NCBI RefSeq assembly: GCF_025685605.1
Contig: NZ_JAGTUT010000002.1
Location: forward strand, 434,001 to 498,000
DNA length: 64,000 nt
Source of the DNA: Granulicella arctica
GTDB lineage: Bacteria > Acidobacteriota > Terriglobia > Terriglobales > Acidobacteriaceae
Direction of reading: 5' to 3'
The position numbers and the translations under genes were made by a program. Positions within the stretch are counted from its first letter, which is position 1, and every line of letters begins with the position of its first letter. This document shows positions 19,424 to 28,164 of the stretch, one piece after another. The notes under the pieces were generated by a model that saw only the letters and a program-made list of their open reading frames with translations, did not search any database and was not told the DNA's origin.

Positions 19424-19776
19424 CAGGAGAGCACCTTCTCAGGACTAGCAACATCTTTCAGAACCTCGGTGGGGTGGGCTTCGACCAAACCGTCGGTGAC
19501 CATCGCCAGCAATTCGGGAAGGATGCTCCGCACCTTCGCTAGCTCGTCGACGAAGTACAAGATGACCGGCAAGTGAAGCCCGGAAACATCGCCGGCGTCG
19601 CTGCTGTGAAGACGATGATGGGCTCCGAAACCAGCGTGAGCCCGGAAGACTGTAGCACCCGCAATCCCCTTTTCTTGCAGGAATGTCAGAATGTCGTCAG
19701 TCAGAAATCCATCCGTCGAGCCTGTGTCCTGATTGATATGGACGGTTACTTTGAGTGCGGGGCCAGCCTGAAGCAT
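19423..19776 (-). CDS. DUF190 (PII-like) protein
   Basis: 117 residues matching the DUF190 family: ITVFRAHAGFG-type motif (here GATVFRAHAGFGAHH), LPVILYFVDEL and LPELLAMVTDGLVEAHPTEVLK. The fold is PII-like and members usually accompany CrcB fluoride channels; the ligand is unknown. Here it is the second gene of an RND efflux operon and overlaps the TolC-like start by one base, so it may regulate the pump or sense its substrate (inference). No crcB is in the window. Confidence 0.85.
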   Translation of the reverse strand: MLQAGPALKVTVHINQDTGSTDGFLTDDILTFLQEKGIAGATVFRAHAGFGAHHRLHSSDAGDVSGLHLPVILYFVDELAKVRSILPELLAMVTDGLVEAHPTEVLKDVASPEKVLS

Positions 19777-19838
19777 CGTGATCTCCGGTCGAATTCAAAA
19801 CTGGGGCCCCAGGCGAGGGCCCGGCCATACGACCTTCT

Positions 19839-20618
19839 TTATTGAGAGATCGTCCGCGACTGTCCGATAACCTCAAGTAACGCTTCGCTTTTAGCCCATA
19901 CCTGTGCAGATCGACGACGTGAGGCAAGCGTCAGCGTAGAGTCGCCGCTCTTCCCCGTGCTTAAGAGGCTCGCATCGGTATACCCATACAGCCCGCAAGC
20001 AGAGGCCGAGAACAAGCCCATCGATTGCTCCGTGTCGGTTGCATCACATCCATCCGAACCGCGTCCTACTGCTGAAACCAGGTGCGCATAGACGCCACTG
20101 CTCCGCTTGTAACCAACCGTCTCGCCTTGCTGCGATTCGACTTCACTCTGCGAGGGGGTGACCTGATCGCCACCGATCTGCGTCGTCGTGCTCAGCGGAT
20201 CGAGATCGGTCGCCTTGGGCCGCTGTGCATCCCAGACGGAAAGCGGATCAGCCATGGCTCGAACATACACATGCAGCGGGATCGTCTCACCGCTGCTCAC
20301 AAGAGAATCAAACTGAATGGCCAGTGTGGATGCGCTCTGTTTTGCATAGGGAGTTTTGTCAAAAGAAAATGCATTCGCGGTCACAACATGTCCGATCACG
20401 CGCGTTCCAGAAGGAAGGACGTGATCATTGGAAAGTCGTACCTGCTGCATTGTTTTTGCTTCAACGACGGCTCCAGCGCGAGCATGTCCAGCATCAATGC
20501 CATGAGTAAAAGAGATCGGCAGCGTCGTGCCTGGAGCGAGTGAAACATCTGGGTTTGTTTGTGCGAGAGCGAACGAGGAAGCTAACAGCGTAAGCGCGAG
20601 TGACAAGGCTACTTTCAT
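19839..20618 (-). CDS. secreted hypothetical protein, first gene of the efflux operon
   Basis: 259 residues with a clean signal peptide (LTLLASSFALAQ). The early part contains APGTTLPISFTHGIDA and GAVVEAKTMQQVRL, resembling acidobacterial exported proteins with a small beta-sandwich; the rest is unassigned. It is 62 bp upstream of the DUF190 gene on the same strand and is read away from the two-component genes, so it is probably the leading gene of the pump operon under their control. Periplasmic location is inferred. Confidence 0.7.
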   Translation of the reverse strand: MKVALSLALTLLASSFALAQTNPDVSLAPGTTLPISFTHGIDAGHARAGAVVEAKTMQQVRLSNDHVLPSGTRVIGHVVTANAFSFDKTPYAKQSASTLAIQFDSLVSSGETIPLHVYVRAMADPLSVWDAQRPKATDLDPLSTTTQIGGDQVTPSQSEVESQQGETVGYKRSSGVYAHLVSAVGRGSDGCDATDTEQSMGLFSASACGLYGYTDASLLSTGKSGDSTLTLASRRRSAQVWAKSEALLEVIGQSRTISQ

Positions 20619-20681
20619 CTCAACTCCAGGGCAGCAGGACTGCTGACCCTTTTAGAAGACCACGACGAAGTAGCGTCAAAT

Positions 20682-20721
20682 CTTACATTTTCCTTACATT
20701 TTCCTTACACAAATCTTACAT
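20682..20721. promoter_or_regulatory. four CTTACA repeats at exact 11-bp spacing (OmpR-type operator)
   Basis: CTTACA begins at 20682, 20693, 20704 and 20715, so each copy is on the same helix face, about one turn apart. This is the arrangement bound by tandem dimers of OmpR/PhoB-family regulators. It lies between the divergent efflux operon (start 20618) and the OmpR-type regulator gene (start 20790), so it likely controls both. Confidence 0.75.
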
Positions 20722-20789
20722 TTTCGCCATCTCTCGCCCCACGACGGTTCGTTCCTGCGAGGATAGAAAACGAAGGATGTCCGCTCGCG

Positions 20790-21488
20790 ATGATTTCAGT
20801 TTTCCGCGTACTCGTTGTCGAAGATGATTCCAAGCTGGGAGATAGCATCGTTGCGCGTCTGAGAAGCAATGGCTACAACGCTACGCATGCGCAAACGGGA
20901 GAGGATGCCTTCTTTCTCATCCTTACAACACAGCCTGATCTGGTGATACTGGATCTGACGTTGCCACACCGTGGGGGTTTGGAAATTCTTACTCAGGTTC
21001 GTGCGCAGGGGTTGAACGTGCGCGTCATTATTCTTACGTCTCACAACTCCGTTGAAGATCGTGTGGCCGGACTGCGTGCCGGGGCGGATGATTATCTCGG
21101 CAAGCCTTTCTCCTTTCCGGAGCTGCTTGCGCGCGTGTCAGCGTCACTCCGCCGGACGGCGCCGAAGGTCATCTCTGGCACGTTACAGTTGGCTGACCTT
21201 ATTGTCGACCAGGAAGCTCGCATCGTGACTCGGGGCGGCTCCCGTCTCGAACTGACGACACGTGAGTATGACCTTCTGCTCTACCTCTTCGAGCACCGTA
21301 ACGGCGTGGTGTCGCGCGAGATGCTGGTGAAGGATGTTTGGCATGAAGCCTCACGGTCCACTCCGATAGACAACATCATCAATGTGCAGGTAACTCGTCT
21401 TCGTCGAAAGATAGATGATCCCTTTCCGGTGAAGCTTCTGCATACCATCCACGGTGTAGGCTTCGCCCTCCGGGAGCCACCACGGTGA
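20790..21488 (+). CDS. OmpR/PhoB-family response regulator
   Basis: 232 residues. Receiver domain (1-~120): acidic pair EDD near the start, phospho-acceptor Asp in LVILDLTLP, the T-S pair in IILTSHN and Lys in LGKPFSF. The C-terminal winged helix (about 135-228) has LTTREYDLLLYLFEHRNGVVSREML and TVH-type wing (LLHTIHGVGFALR). It partners with the kinase whose GTG overlaps its stop. The tandem CTTACA repeats directly upstream are its probable binding sites, implying autoregulation and control of the efflux operon. Confidence 0.93.
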   Translation: MISVFRVLVVEDDSKLGDSIVARLRSNGYNATHAQTGEDAFFLILTTQPDLVILDLTLPHRGGLEILTQVRAQGLNVRVIILTSHNSVEDRVAGLRAGADDYLGKPFSFPELLARVSASLRRTAPKVISGTLQLADLIVDQEARIVTRGGSRLELTTREYDLLLYLFEHRNGVVSREMLVKDVWHEASRSTPIDNIINVQVTRLRRKIDDPFPVKLLHTIHGVGFALREPPR

Positions 21489-22933
21489 AGATCTTTCGTC
21501 CAGCCAACATCCGTACACGTCTTGCCGTCTGGTTCATTGCTATTCTTGCAGCCATCCTGACGATCTACATCGCTGTCGTCTTTAGCTTCCAGTATTTCTT
21601 GTTGGAACGGCAGATTTTTCACGACGAAATTCAGGATGTTGAGACCGTGGAAGGCCTACTCTACTTCGATGCTACGGGAGTACTCCACCTTCAGGACAAC
21701 TATCACTCTCGTCCTCAATCACACCTATTGGAAGACCGCCTCATGGAAGTGCGGGATCAGTCCGGGGTGATCCTCTACCGTAGCAAAACGCTCGGCGACA
21801 TGATCCTCGGCGGAGTAACACTTCCAGATGAAGGTGCAACGTCGTATAACCAACGCTCGATCCGGATCGCTGATGGAACCCATGTCCTGCTCATCAGCCA
21901 CCTTCATCCTGTCCAGAACAAACTGGTACTCATTCGGCTCGGCTACAGCCTTGAACCCCTGCATGACCGGATGCTCCGTTTTTTCTTCCTGCTTCTGCTG
22001 GCCACACCCATCGCCCTGATCCTCGCTGGCTTTGCGGGCTATAGCATCGCCCGACGCGCGCTTCGCCCGCTTGATCTCATGGCTGCACGAGCAGAACAGA
22101 TCACTGCAATCCGCTTGCATGACCGTGTAACAGTCGAGAACCCTCATGATGAACTCGGTCACATGGCACGAGTGCTGAACCATCTTCTGGATCGGATCGA
22201 ACAGGCTTTTCTACAGCTGCAACGCTTTACAGCGGATGCTGCGCACGAACTGCGCACACCCCTCGCATCGGTCCGCGCTTTAGGCGAAGCGAGTCTGTTG
22301 GAAGATCTTAGCGCTGCGGAGTATCGCGACACAATTGGAAGCATGCTCGAAGAAACTATCCGGCTCAACCAGACCATCGACGGACTCCTCCTTTTGGCAA
22401 AGACGGAACTCGGCCAGGCAGCGGACCAACAAAGGCCGTTCTCGCTTCCGGAATTGCTTGCGGAGATCATCACTCTGCTTGATGTTCTTCTGGAAGAGCG
22501 ACACCTTGCTGTTATGCAGGAGGGCGCCGCCGCGCTTGTAGAAGATATCGTCGCAGATAGAAGTCTCGTTCGAGTTGCGTTCCTCAACGTGCTTCACAAT
22601 GCGATCAAATTCACAGCAGGCGGATCGAAGCTGCACGTCTTCTACTCCCGGCAAGAGCGAGAGGAAGGAATCTTTCAGAAGGTCTGTATTCACGATAGCG
22701 GTCCAGGTATTCTGCCTGCCGAACGCGAACGTGTCTTTGACCGCTTCTTCACAAGCGACTCTGCATCGACCTCCAACAGGAGCGGAGCAGGACTCGGACT
22801 CTCCATCGCAAAGCTCATCGTCGATCGTAGTGGCGGACAAATTTTCTTTGAAGACTCAAAGATAGAGCAGGGTGCGAACTGCTGTATCGAATTACCTGTT
22901 GTCAGAAGCGCAATCCTTATCCCGTCGCAATGA
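21485..22933 (+). CDS. sensor histidine kinase
   Basis: 482 residues. The start GTG overlaps the regulator's TGA by four bases (GTGA). Two membrane helices (about 10-35 and 160-185) flank a periplasmic domain of roughly 125 residues; then HAMP, DHp with H-box DAAHELRTPLASVRAL (His254) and an HATPase domain with N-box HNAIKF, G1 DSGPGILP, F-box ERVFDRFF and G2 GAGLGLSIAK. It autophosphorylates and passes phosphate to the adjacent OmpR-type regulator. The stimulus is unknown, perhaps a pump substrate given the divergent efflux operon. Confidence 0.92.
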   Translation: MKIFRPANIRTRLAVWFIAILAAILTIYIAVVFSFQYFLLERQIFHDEIQDVETVEGLLYFDATGVLHLQDNYHSRPQSHLLEDRLMEVRDQSGVILYRSKTLGDMILGGVTLPDEGATSYNQRSIRIADGTHVLLISHLHPVQNKLVLIRLGYSLEPLHDRMLRFFFLLLLATPIALILAGFAGYSIARRALRPLDLMAARAEQITAIRLHDRVTVENPHDELGHMARVLNHLLDRIEQAFLQLQRFTADAAHELRTPLASVRALGEASLLEDLSAAEYRDTIGSMLEETIRLNQTIDGLLLLAKTELGQAADQQRPFSLPELLAEIITLLDVLLEERHLAVMQEGAAALVEDIVADRSLVRVAFLNVLHNAIKFTAGGSKLHVFYSRQEREEGIFQKVCIHDSGPGILPAERERVFDRFFTSDSASTSNRSGAGLGLSIAKLIVDRSGGQIFFEDSKIEQGANCCIELPVVRSAILIPSQ

Positions 22934-23088
22934 TGCAGTTCGATGGAGTAGATTCCTCTGCGTGATTTGGGAAGTTGACGCTGCGCTTCTATCATTTGTT
23001 CATGAACTTGAGGTGGTTGGCGTTTCGCCGGCATCCGCACTGCTGGACACCCGGCTACTCCCCCAGAACGAGCCACCACGGCGTTCAT

Positions 23089-24093
23089 TTAGATCGCCTG
23101 GGCTGCCTGCCCTTTGCGTAGATGCGATTGGGACCTTCTAAGATCCTTGACCACAGTCTTGCTCACGAACTTTGTGATATTCAGGCTGTCGCTGTCCGCA
23201 CCTTCAGATTTCTTGAGATCGTCGTCGAAGAGTGAAGTACCATCCCGCGTGGTGATCGTCAGGTGATAGCTGAGCTTGGTTGTTCCAACGAAGTGACCCA
23301 GCGGCCCGACTGAAGCACGCAAAGCCTGGTTGCCCTTGGTGAAAGCCATGGGGCTCACTTTGATGGAAAACGCGGCGCATTGTGCCTGGGAACTCTGGTC
23401 GCCAGAACGGTAGACGTGTTCGATGGATTTCTCCGATTGGAGCCGTTCGACGAGCCGCTCGTACAGCAGCACCCGGTCTTCGGACGGAAAGCTCGATGGG
23501 GCGTCTGCAGAGATTGTTTCCACCTTCACCGTATTCAGTGTCTGCTCGGACGCGGAACATGCTGGAGCCGTCACGGGCTGGGGAGTTGCTCTAGCCACAA
23601 CTTTGAGGCTAAGAGCACTGATCACTGCCGCGGAATCCTGAGACTTCATAAGAAAGACCGCTCCGTGGTACTGACCTGAAGCGTCAACGAACTCCATCGT
23701 GAGAAGGCCTACTTTCTTGTGAGCTACCGCCCCAAGCACATAACCACCGCCATACGGAATAGCTGTGCGAGCAAACTTGCCGGCCACGCCACCCAGTTCG
23801 ACTTGCTCGTCCCCATCCGAGACCGAGAGGATGTTTACCTTGGCTACTTTGAAGGAAGCGTCTCGCGTCGTGAACTGCAGGGTACGACTGTTGAATGAAA
23901 GATCGCCATAGCTGCCTGAGTCTATTCCGGGCAAACCAATCAGCAATTTGGCCTGGATGGCCGGATGGCGTGTAGGTTCATCAACAGCCTTGTCATCCGC
24001 GTTCTGCGCTCTAAGAGCGGCTGTGATGAAGAGCAACATGAGTATTGCGATCTGCGAAGGGTAATGAATCCGAAACTTACCGAGAAAGAACAT
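23089..24093 (-). CDS. secreted hypothetical protein
   Basis: 334 residues with an N-terminal hydrophobic signal (IAILMLLFITAALRAQ), so probably exported. No catalytic motif is recognised. Two halves can be seen: residues about 45-160 with many beta-type stretches (YGDLSFNSRTLQFTTRDASFKV), and a C-terminal half with FVGTTKLSYHLTITTRDGTSLFDDDLKKSEG that might bind or mimic a surface. It lies downstream of, and convergent with, the kinase gene and divergent from the TetR regulator, sharing an operator-like palindrome with it. Confidence 0.65.
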   Translation of the reverse strand: MFFLGKFRIHYPSQIAILMLLFITAALRAQNADDKAVDEPTRHPAIQAKLLIGLPGIDSGSYGDLSFNSRTLQFTTRDASFKVAKVNILSVSDGDEQVELGGVAGKFARTAIPYGGGYVLGAVAHKKVGLLTMEFVDASGQYHGAVFLMKSQDSAAVISALSLKVVARATPQPVTAPACSASEQTLNTVKVETISADAPSSFPSEDRVLLYERLVERLQSEKSIEHVYRSGDQSSQAQCAAFSIKVSPMAFTKGNQALRASVGPLGHFVGTTKLSYHLTITTRDGTSLFDDDLKKSEGADSDSLNITKFVSKTVVKDLRRSQSHLRKGQAAQAI

Positions 24094-24133
24094 TTGACAC
24101 CTCTGAACTGCTTACAACTGCAAGCTTCTGCCT

Positions 24134-24152
24134 ATTGATAGTAACTGTCAAT
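24134..24152. promoter_or_regulatory. near-palindrome, candidate TetR operator
   Basis: ATTGATA-GTAAC-TGTCAAT: 7-bp arms with one mismatch around a 5-bp centre, followed directly by a perfect small palindrome AGCGTGACGCT (24153-24163). It lies in the 93-bp divergent gap between the secreted protein and the TetR-family gene, where such regulators usually bind. Confidence 0.5.
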
Positions 24153-24186
24153 AGCGTGACGCTGTTATTTGATGTAAATTTGCATT

Positions 24187-24849
24187 ATGGGCATGAGAGA
24201 ACGCAAAGCGCAGCGCAGCCGGGAACGAATGATCTCCGAGGCAATGGGCCTTTTTGCAGGGAAAGGCTATGAAGAGACCACGATGGAGGCGATTGCGGAG
24301 GCCGCGGATGTCAGCCCTTCTACCCTCTACCGATACTTTCCCAGCAAAGACCTCATCGTTCTGGCGAGCTTCACCGGAAACACAGCCAAATTTGCCGAAG
24401 TGTTTGCGCTTCGAGTCAAAGATCTGTCGGTGGAACGCGCCCTCGCGGAGGCAATCTTCGCTGTGCTCGCTGTGGAGGATGAAGAACCCAGGCATGCACT
24501 GCTTGTACGGTCCATCCTTGGCCAGTCTCCGGTAGCGCGAGCACGACTCTGGGACTATCTCGGGGAACAGCAAAGACAATTGAGCAAACAGCTTGCGGAA
24601 TCGTTGCAAAAGGCTGGTGATGATCCGATCGTATTGCTCACGGCCAGGGTTGCATTAGAAGTACTCCTTGCTGCAGCCGATATCTGGCGCGCGAGCAAAG
24701 GAAGGACCTCCTCTCGGGCTACGGCGGGGGCCCTCATGCAACTTCTAAGAGGGGGGAACGTTTTGTTTCCCGATCCCGGTCCAGAGTCGTCGACTCAGGA
24801 AGCAGCGCCGAAGGCAACAGCCAGGAAGGCGCTCACCAGGAAACAATGA
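24187..24849 (+). CDS. TetR-family transcriptional regulator
   Basis: 220 residues. The N-terminal HTH is typical: AMGLFAGKGYEETTMEAIAEAADVSPSTLYRYFPSKD, spanning about residues 20-56 (quoted in parts: GYEETTMEAIAEAADVS and TLYRYFPSKD). The C-terminal ligand domain is divergent, ending in a low-complexity Ala/Thr/Lys tail. The start could be ATG 24187 or the Met two codons later. It probably represses itself and the divergent secreted-protein gene through the palindrome at 24134. Confidence 0.88.
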   Translation: MGMRERKAQRSRERMISEAMGLFAGKGYEETTMEAIAEAADVSPSTLYRYFPSKDLIVLASFTGNTAKFAEVFALRVKDLSVERALAEAIFAVLAVEDEEPRHALLVRSILGQSPVARARLWDYLGEQQRQLSKQLAESLQKAGDDPIVLLTARVALEVLLAAADIWRASKGRTSSRATAGALMQLLRGGNVLFPDPGPESSTQEAAPKATARKALTRKQ

Positions 24850-25110
24850 TCTGGAAATGCGGATTCGACAACAATCCGTCTCAGGTGAGCGTTACCCGTC
24901 TTCGTGATTCTGCCCTGTCGATGCCCCTCCCTACTGGAGTTCTCACTGGGCACAGCCGCAGTAGCCCATCAGTTATCGAGCGCCTGGGAAACGAAGACCG
25001 GGCCTGACTCGGACGCGATCGTCACCGCCGAAATGTGCGCGATGCCACGCAATGCCTGAAGATACCGTGACGACTTAATGGCTTGCTCGAGTCTCAGAAC
25101 CCACTCTCGT
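24850..25110 (-). pseudogene. IS110-family transposase relic (C-terminal part)
   Basis: The minus strand reads YLQALRGIAHISAVTIASE, then, after a stop and frameshift, MGYCG and PSENSS, then GRITKTGNAHLRRIVVESA. This is the order of the IS110/IS116 transposase C-terminal domain (helix, L-M-x-Y-x-G, P-S-E-x-S-S, R-x-G-x-I-T-K-x-G-N-x-x-x-R-R). No N-terminal DEDD domain or ends are visible. It is a dead insertion-sequence remnant between the TetR gene and the split tRNA. Confidence 0.6.
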
Positions 25111-25282
25111 ATCTGCTCGATTCATGCGGGTAGTCCAAGCGAGTCGAGACGAACGCATAGCCCCCGCCAAAGCATCTGCACGAGGTCACAAAGCCAAAAT
25201 CTCGAACAGCCACCGCAACATCCACCGGCACCTGATCCAGATCCCTCACCCACAAGAAATACCGCCAAACCCCTGTAAACAT

Positions 25283-25349
25283 TGGTGCCCGAGGGGGGAC
25301 TTGAACCCCCATTCCCTAAAGGGCGACGGATTTTAAGTCCGCTGTGTCT
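25283..25349 (-). tRNA. 3' half of host tRNA-Leu(UAA), split by the integrated element
   Basis: On the minus strand this holds the anticodon arm, variable arm (CGTCGCCCTTTAGGG), T arm (GGTTCAAGTCC), acceptor strand CTCGGGC and encoded CCA. The D arm and 5' acceptor strand are missing; upstream of the 21-bp core is element DNA instead. The missing part is at 53061-53101, and the two acceptor strands pair perfectly (GCCCGAG / CTCGGGC). It is not expected to be expressed as a functional tRNA because it lacks its promoter and 5' half. Confidence 0.9.
25329..25349. other. attL core (21 bp)
   Basis: A 21-bp sequence identical to 53061-53081. On the minus strand it runs from the D-arm end through the anticodon loop of tRNA-Leu(UAA): AGACACAGCGGACTT then AAAATC. 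Bases on both sides differ between the two copies, which marks the crossover region. Confidence 0.9.
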
Positions 25350-25510
25350 CTTAGTAAGTAGCTACCATATAAAGAGTTATGCTTGCCTAAATGTGAACTG
25401 TGTAAGTTTATGTGTAAATTTTGCCGCTTTCCCATCATCGCACACCTTCTCTTTTGGGCAGTGCTTGGCCTTCAAGAACCGAGAGAGGGGTGAACTGCAG
25501 GCATGGGCAG

Positions 25511-25880
25511 GCTCAGAGGCTCAATCCAATGTCCAAGTCATGGCTCTTCTCCTGCTTGGGTGCCTCTGCAAGCTCACGCTGCGGCGGCTTCGGGCCGGGC
25601 GTATGAGCTGCTTGTGTGCGAGACATCATGCCCGAGCGCCGAGCCGAGCTTCTCTCGGCTGTTAGTGAACAGTTGCACAGCGCAGGCCCGCGCGAAACGG
25701 CAACGTAAGCGATGAGGTTGTTGACCAGGTCTTTGGCCCCCAGCTCGGCGTCGCCGGATAAAGCTCGACTACACGGTCTTCTGGGCGGCCTCCGTCCATC
25801 TTCAAACTCATCCGTCCATCCTGGCCGATGCCCTCCACGGTCCCGAGTTCACGGTTGGCCAGCTTCAAGTCGGACGGATG
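25511..25880 (-). pseudogene. degraded duplicate of the relaxase C-terminus
   Basis: This stretch is clearly similar at nucleotide level to 32348-32770, the 3' end of the intact relaxase gene, with gaps. For example KLANRELGTVEGIGQDG here matches KIANRELGTVEGIAQDG there. Frameshifts and deletions prevent translation. It lies next to attL, as if a related element had been there before or one end had been duplicated. Confidence 0.75.
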
Positions 25881-25965
25881 GCTCCGTGCAGGCTCTAAAC
25901 GTTGGTTTAGATATGTACGGGCGCGCGGATTTTCGGGACTACTATGAAGCTGGAGGACAGCGCGA

Positions 25966-26826
25966 ATGTCTCCAGAAGAAAACGGCTCCAAACTGACGGG
26001 AAGAAAAGACCATTGGCTCCCGCAGTGTTACATGCAAGGGTTCATCGGCCCGTCACGCAAGGAAGAGCCCAGACCTCTTTTCTCTTTCGAGAAAGAGACT
26101 CAGAAATGGCGACCGGTCAGCACTAGAGAAATCGGACAGGGCGAAGGGTTTTATGACTACGCCGAGGGAACCGACTACGATGCCGTCACGCATCCCGACT
26201 CTGTATTCGGACGCCTCGAGAAGCAATGGCGGTCGAAGCGTGAGCTAATGGAGCGTGACAAGTTCGCATCATGGGCGAAGCACAAAGATTTTCTGATTGA
26301 GTTCATGCACATGCTAAGAGCAAGGTCTCCAATGGCGATGGAGCAGCAACGAACTGTAGCTGGCTCCTACAGGGTGGTGCAGGTAACCGACATCTTCCCC
26401 CACCCCACGAACACGAGCCTAACCGGAGTCAAGCTCGATACGATGACGCCGTATCCGATGCCCGCGCCCGCAGTTAGGAATACTGTCATTAGACAGATGT
26501 TGACTGATGTGCAATCCGGCTCCTCATGGGCTAAGGACATGGACTGGTGCTTGCGATACACCGACGAAGAGAGCAACCCATACACCGCTACTGACCAAGC
26601 GGTCATTGTGCAAGGCACACTGGTAGCTCCAGCAGTCACCCCGGAAGTGCTTGCTCACCCGGACACGATTGTCATCTTCCCGCTGTGCTGGCAATCGTGC
26701 TTGTTCGGGAGCCCACTCAAGTTCGACGTGTCGTATGACCGGGCGCACCCGCAACAACCCTTGAGCATCCGCGATGAGCAAAAGCAGCGGTGCGACAGGT
26801 TTGTGATTTCTCCGGTGATGTTCTGA
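25966..26826 (+). CDS. DUF4238-type protein
   Basis: 286 residues. The N-terminal motif DHWLPQCYMQGFIGP corresponds to the H-x-x-P-x-x-Y-x-x-x-F signature of DUF4238, a family common on mobile elements and near defence genes. The middle (FLIEFMHMLRARSP) and C-terminal regions (DTIVIFPLCWQSCLFGSP) also fit that family's layout. The biochemical function is unknown. The start at 25966 is supported by GGAGGA upstream. It is the first cargo gene inside attL and stands alone on the plus strand. Confidence 0.6.
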   Translation: MSPEENGSKLTGRKDHWLPQCYMQGFIGPSRKEEPRPLFSFEKETQKWRPVSTREIGQGEGFYDYAEGTDYDAVTHPDSVFGRLEKQWRSKRELMERDKFASWAKHKDFLIEFMHMLRARSPMAMEQQRTVAGSYRVVQVTDIFPHPTNTSLTGVKLDTMTPYPMPAPAVRNTVIRQMLTDVQSGSSWAKDMDWCLRYTDEESNPYTATDQAVIVQGTLVAPAVTPEVLAHPDTIVIFPLCWQSCLFGSPLKFDVSYDRAHPQQPLSIRDEQKQRCDRFVISPVMF

Positions 26827-27018
26827 AGGTATGCTTCGTGCGGGGCGGCTATGTTCACTTGCAGACGGCTAACGCCAGTGGCGGCGGGATCGGCAACGGC
26901 GTTTTCGCCTTGATGGGCCGCAACAGGATATGCCCGTCAAACCCGCTCACCGGCAGTATCTCAAGCTGTACCCTTGTGAAACACGGCGGGGCAAGGACGC
27001 GCGGCCTACTCCGTGCTG

Positions 27019-27495
27019 TCAGATGATCCGCACATGGGCCATAGACAGCGTGAACGGTTGCTGGGCCAGCGCGTCAAGGTCGGTACCGTGGAGTAACATC
27101 AACTGCTTATACGCCTCAAGAATGACATCGTGGATAGTCTCAAGGTCCTGCATCATCAACGCCCGGCCCTCGCCTGAATTTCTGCGGAAATTGTGTTGCC
27201 GGTAAAACGAATGTGAAAGTCGGTTGCGCTCTCGGAGCGCAAGGTCCAAAAGTGTTGCGATTTGTTCAATCGACTGGCTGTTCCCCTTAGCGTTCTTGAT
27301 GAGCGTGCCGAGCGTCTGGCGGTTTATCGCCATCATAATCTCGGTGGCGCGTTTGCCGTCCCCACCGAGCAGGTCTTCCGCGATAGCCTGTTCTCCAAAG
27401 AGCAACGTGCCTAATTCCGTCTCCAAAAGCTGCGCTGCTTCCGAAGCCTCTCCGAACTTCCGGTAAACATCATCGAGCGTGGGTAGACTGTCCAT
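27019..27495 (-). CDS. small HEPN-like protein (RNxxxH motif)
   Basis: 158 residues, mostly alpha-helical. It contains RERNRLSHSFY, which carries the R-N-x-x-x-H motif of HEPN ribonuclease domains, preceded by a helix (IEQIATLLDLAL) as in that fold. HEPN proteins act as toxins or RNases in many defence systems; no cognate nucleotidyltransferase is adjacent. Motif matching alone can mislead in a protein this short, so the assignment is tentative. It is convergent with the DUF4238 gene. Confidence 0.5.
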   Translation of the reverse strand: MDSLPTLDDVYRKFGEASEAAQLLETELGTLLFGEQAIAEDLLGGDGKRATEIMMAINRQTLGTLIKNAKGNSQSIEQIATLLDLALRERNRLSHSFYRQHNFRRNSGEGRALMMQDLETIHDVILEAYKQLMLLHGTDLDALAQQPFTLSMAHVRII

Positions 27496-27591
27496 TCCAT
27501 CAGCATGTCACAGTCTTCCCGACGCGGCAAAGTGGCCGTATCGTTGGGCGAAAAGGATACTTTGTGAAACGGCGGCAGTTATAGTAGAGGC

Positions 27592-28137
27592 ATGAAAGCG
27601 CCCAAGCCGAAAGCGATGAAGCCACCCAAGCGTTTCGCTGTAGGAACGCCTGTCCGAGTGAGGTTGCCCGGCATCGACGGTATTGTTAACCAAGTTGATG
27701 AAGAAAGAACCTTCATGTCTCAATACATGCACACAGTGCGAACGAAATTTGGAGAACGCAGGGAGCCGGGTAGCATTCTCGAACTGATTCCGTCACCTAT
27801 CAGCATCCCAACGTCGAGAACTGGGAAGCTGGCGGAGAATATCCATTTCCACGGCCCCAACGCGCGGCTGAATGTGGACAGCATCGACAGTTCCACTAAC
27901 ACCGTATCCATGTCGAAGGATCGCGTTTTTGTCGAACTGCGCGAACAAGCGCAGTCGATAGATGACGAAGCGGCGCGGACCGAAATTCTGACCCGGATAG
28001 ATGTTCTTGAAAGTACCCACGGGACAGGCGGTTTCTTAGCGGCCTATCAATCATTCGTGGCTATCGCGTCCAACCACATCACCGTCTTTGGGTTCCTTCT
28101 GCCTTGCTTGACGCAAATGCTTTCTGGCGGCAACTGA
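27592..28137 (+). CDS. hypothetical protein with C-terminal hydrophobic domain
   Basis: 181 residues. A Lys/Pro-rich start (MKAPKPKAMKPPKRF) leads into an SH3-like stretch (VGTPVRVRLPGIDGIVNQVDEE). The C-terminal 60 residues (DRVFVELREQAQSIDDEA, then FLAAYQSFVAIASNHITVFGFLLPCLTQML) look like a separate helical module that I recall at the ends of several bacterial proteins of unknown function, possibly an adaptor or effector-associated domain. It is followed 27 bp later by another unknown gene on the same strand. Confidence 0.55.
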   Translation: MKAPKPKAMKPPKRFAVGTPVRVRLPGIDGIVNQVDEERTFMSQYMHTVRTKFGERREPGSILELIPSPISIPTSRTGKLAENIHFHGPNARLNVDSIDSSTNTVSMSKDRVFVELREQAQSIDDEAARTEILTRIDVLESTHGTGGFLAAYQSFVAIASNHITVFGFLLPCLTQMLSGGN

Positions 28138-28164
28138 CCAAGGGGCACGAAAAGTGCGGAATCT

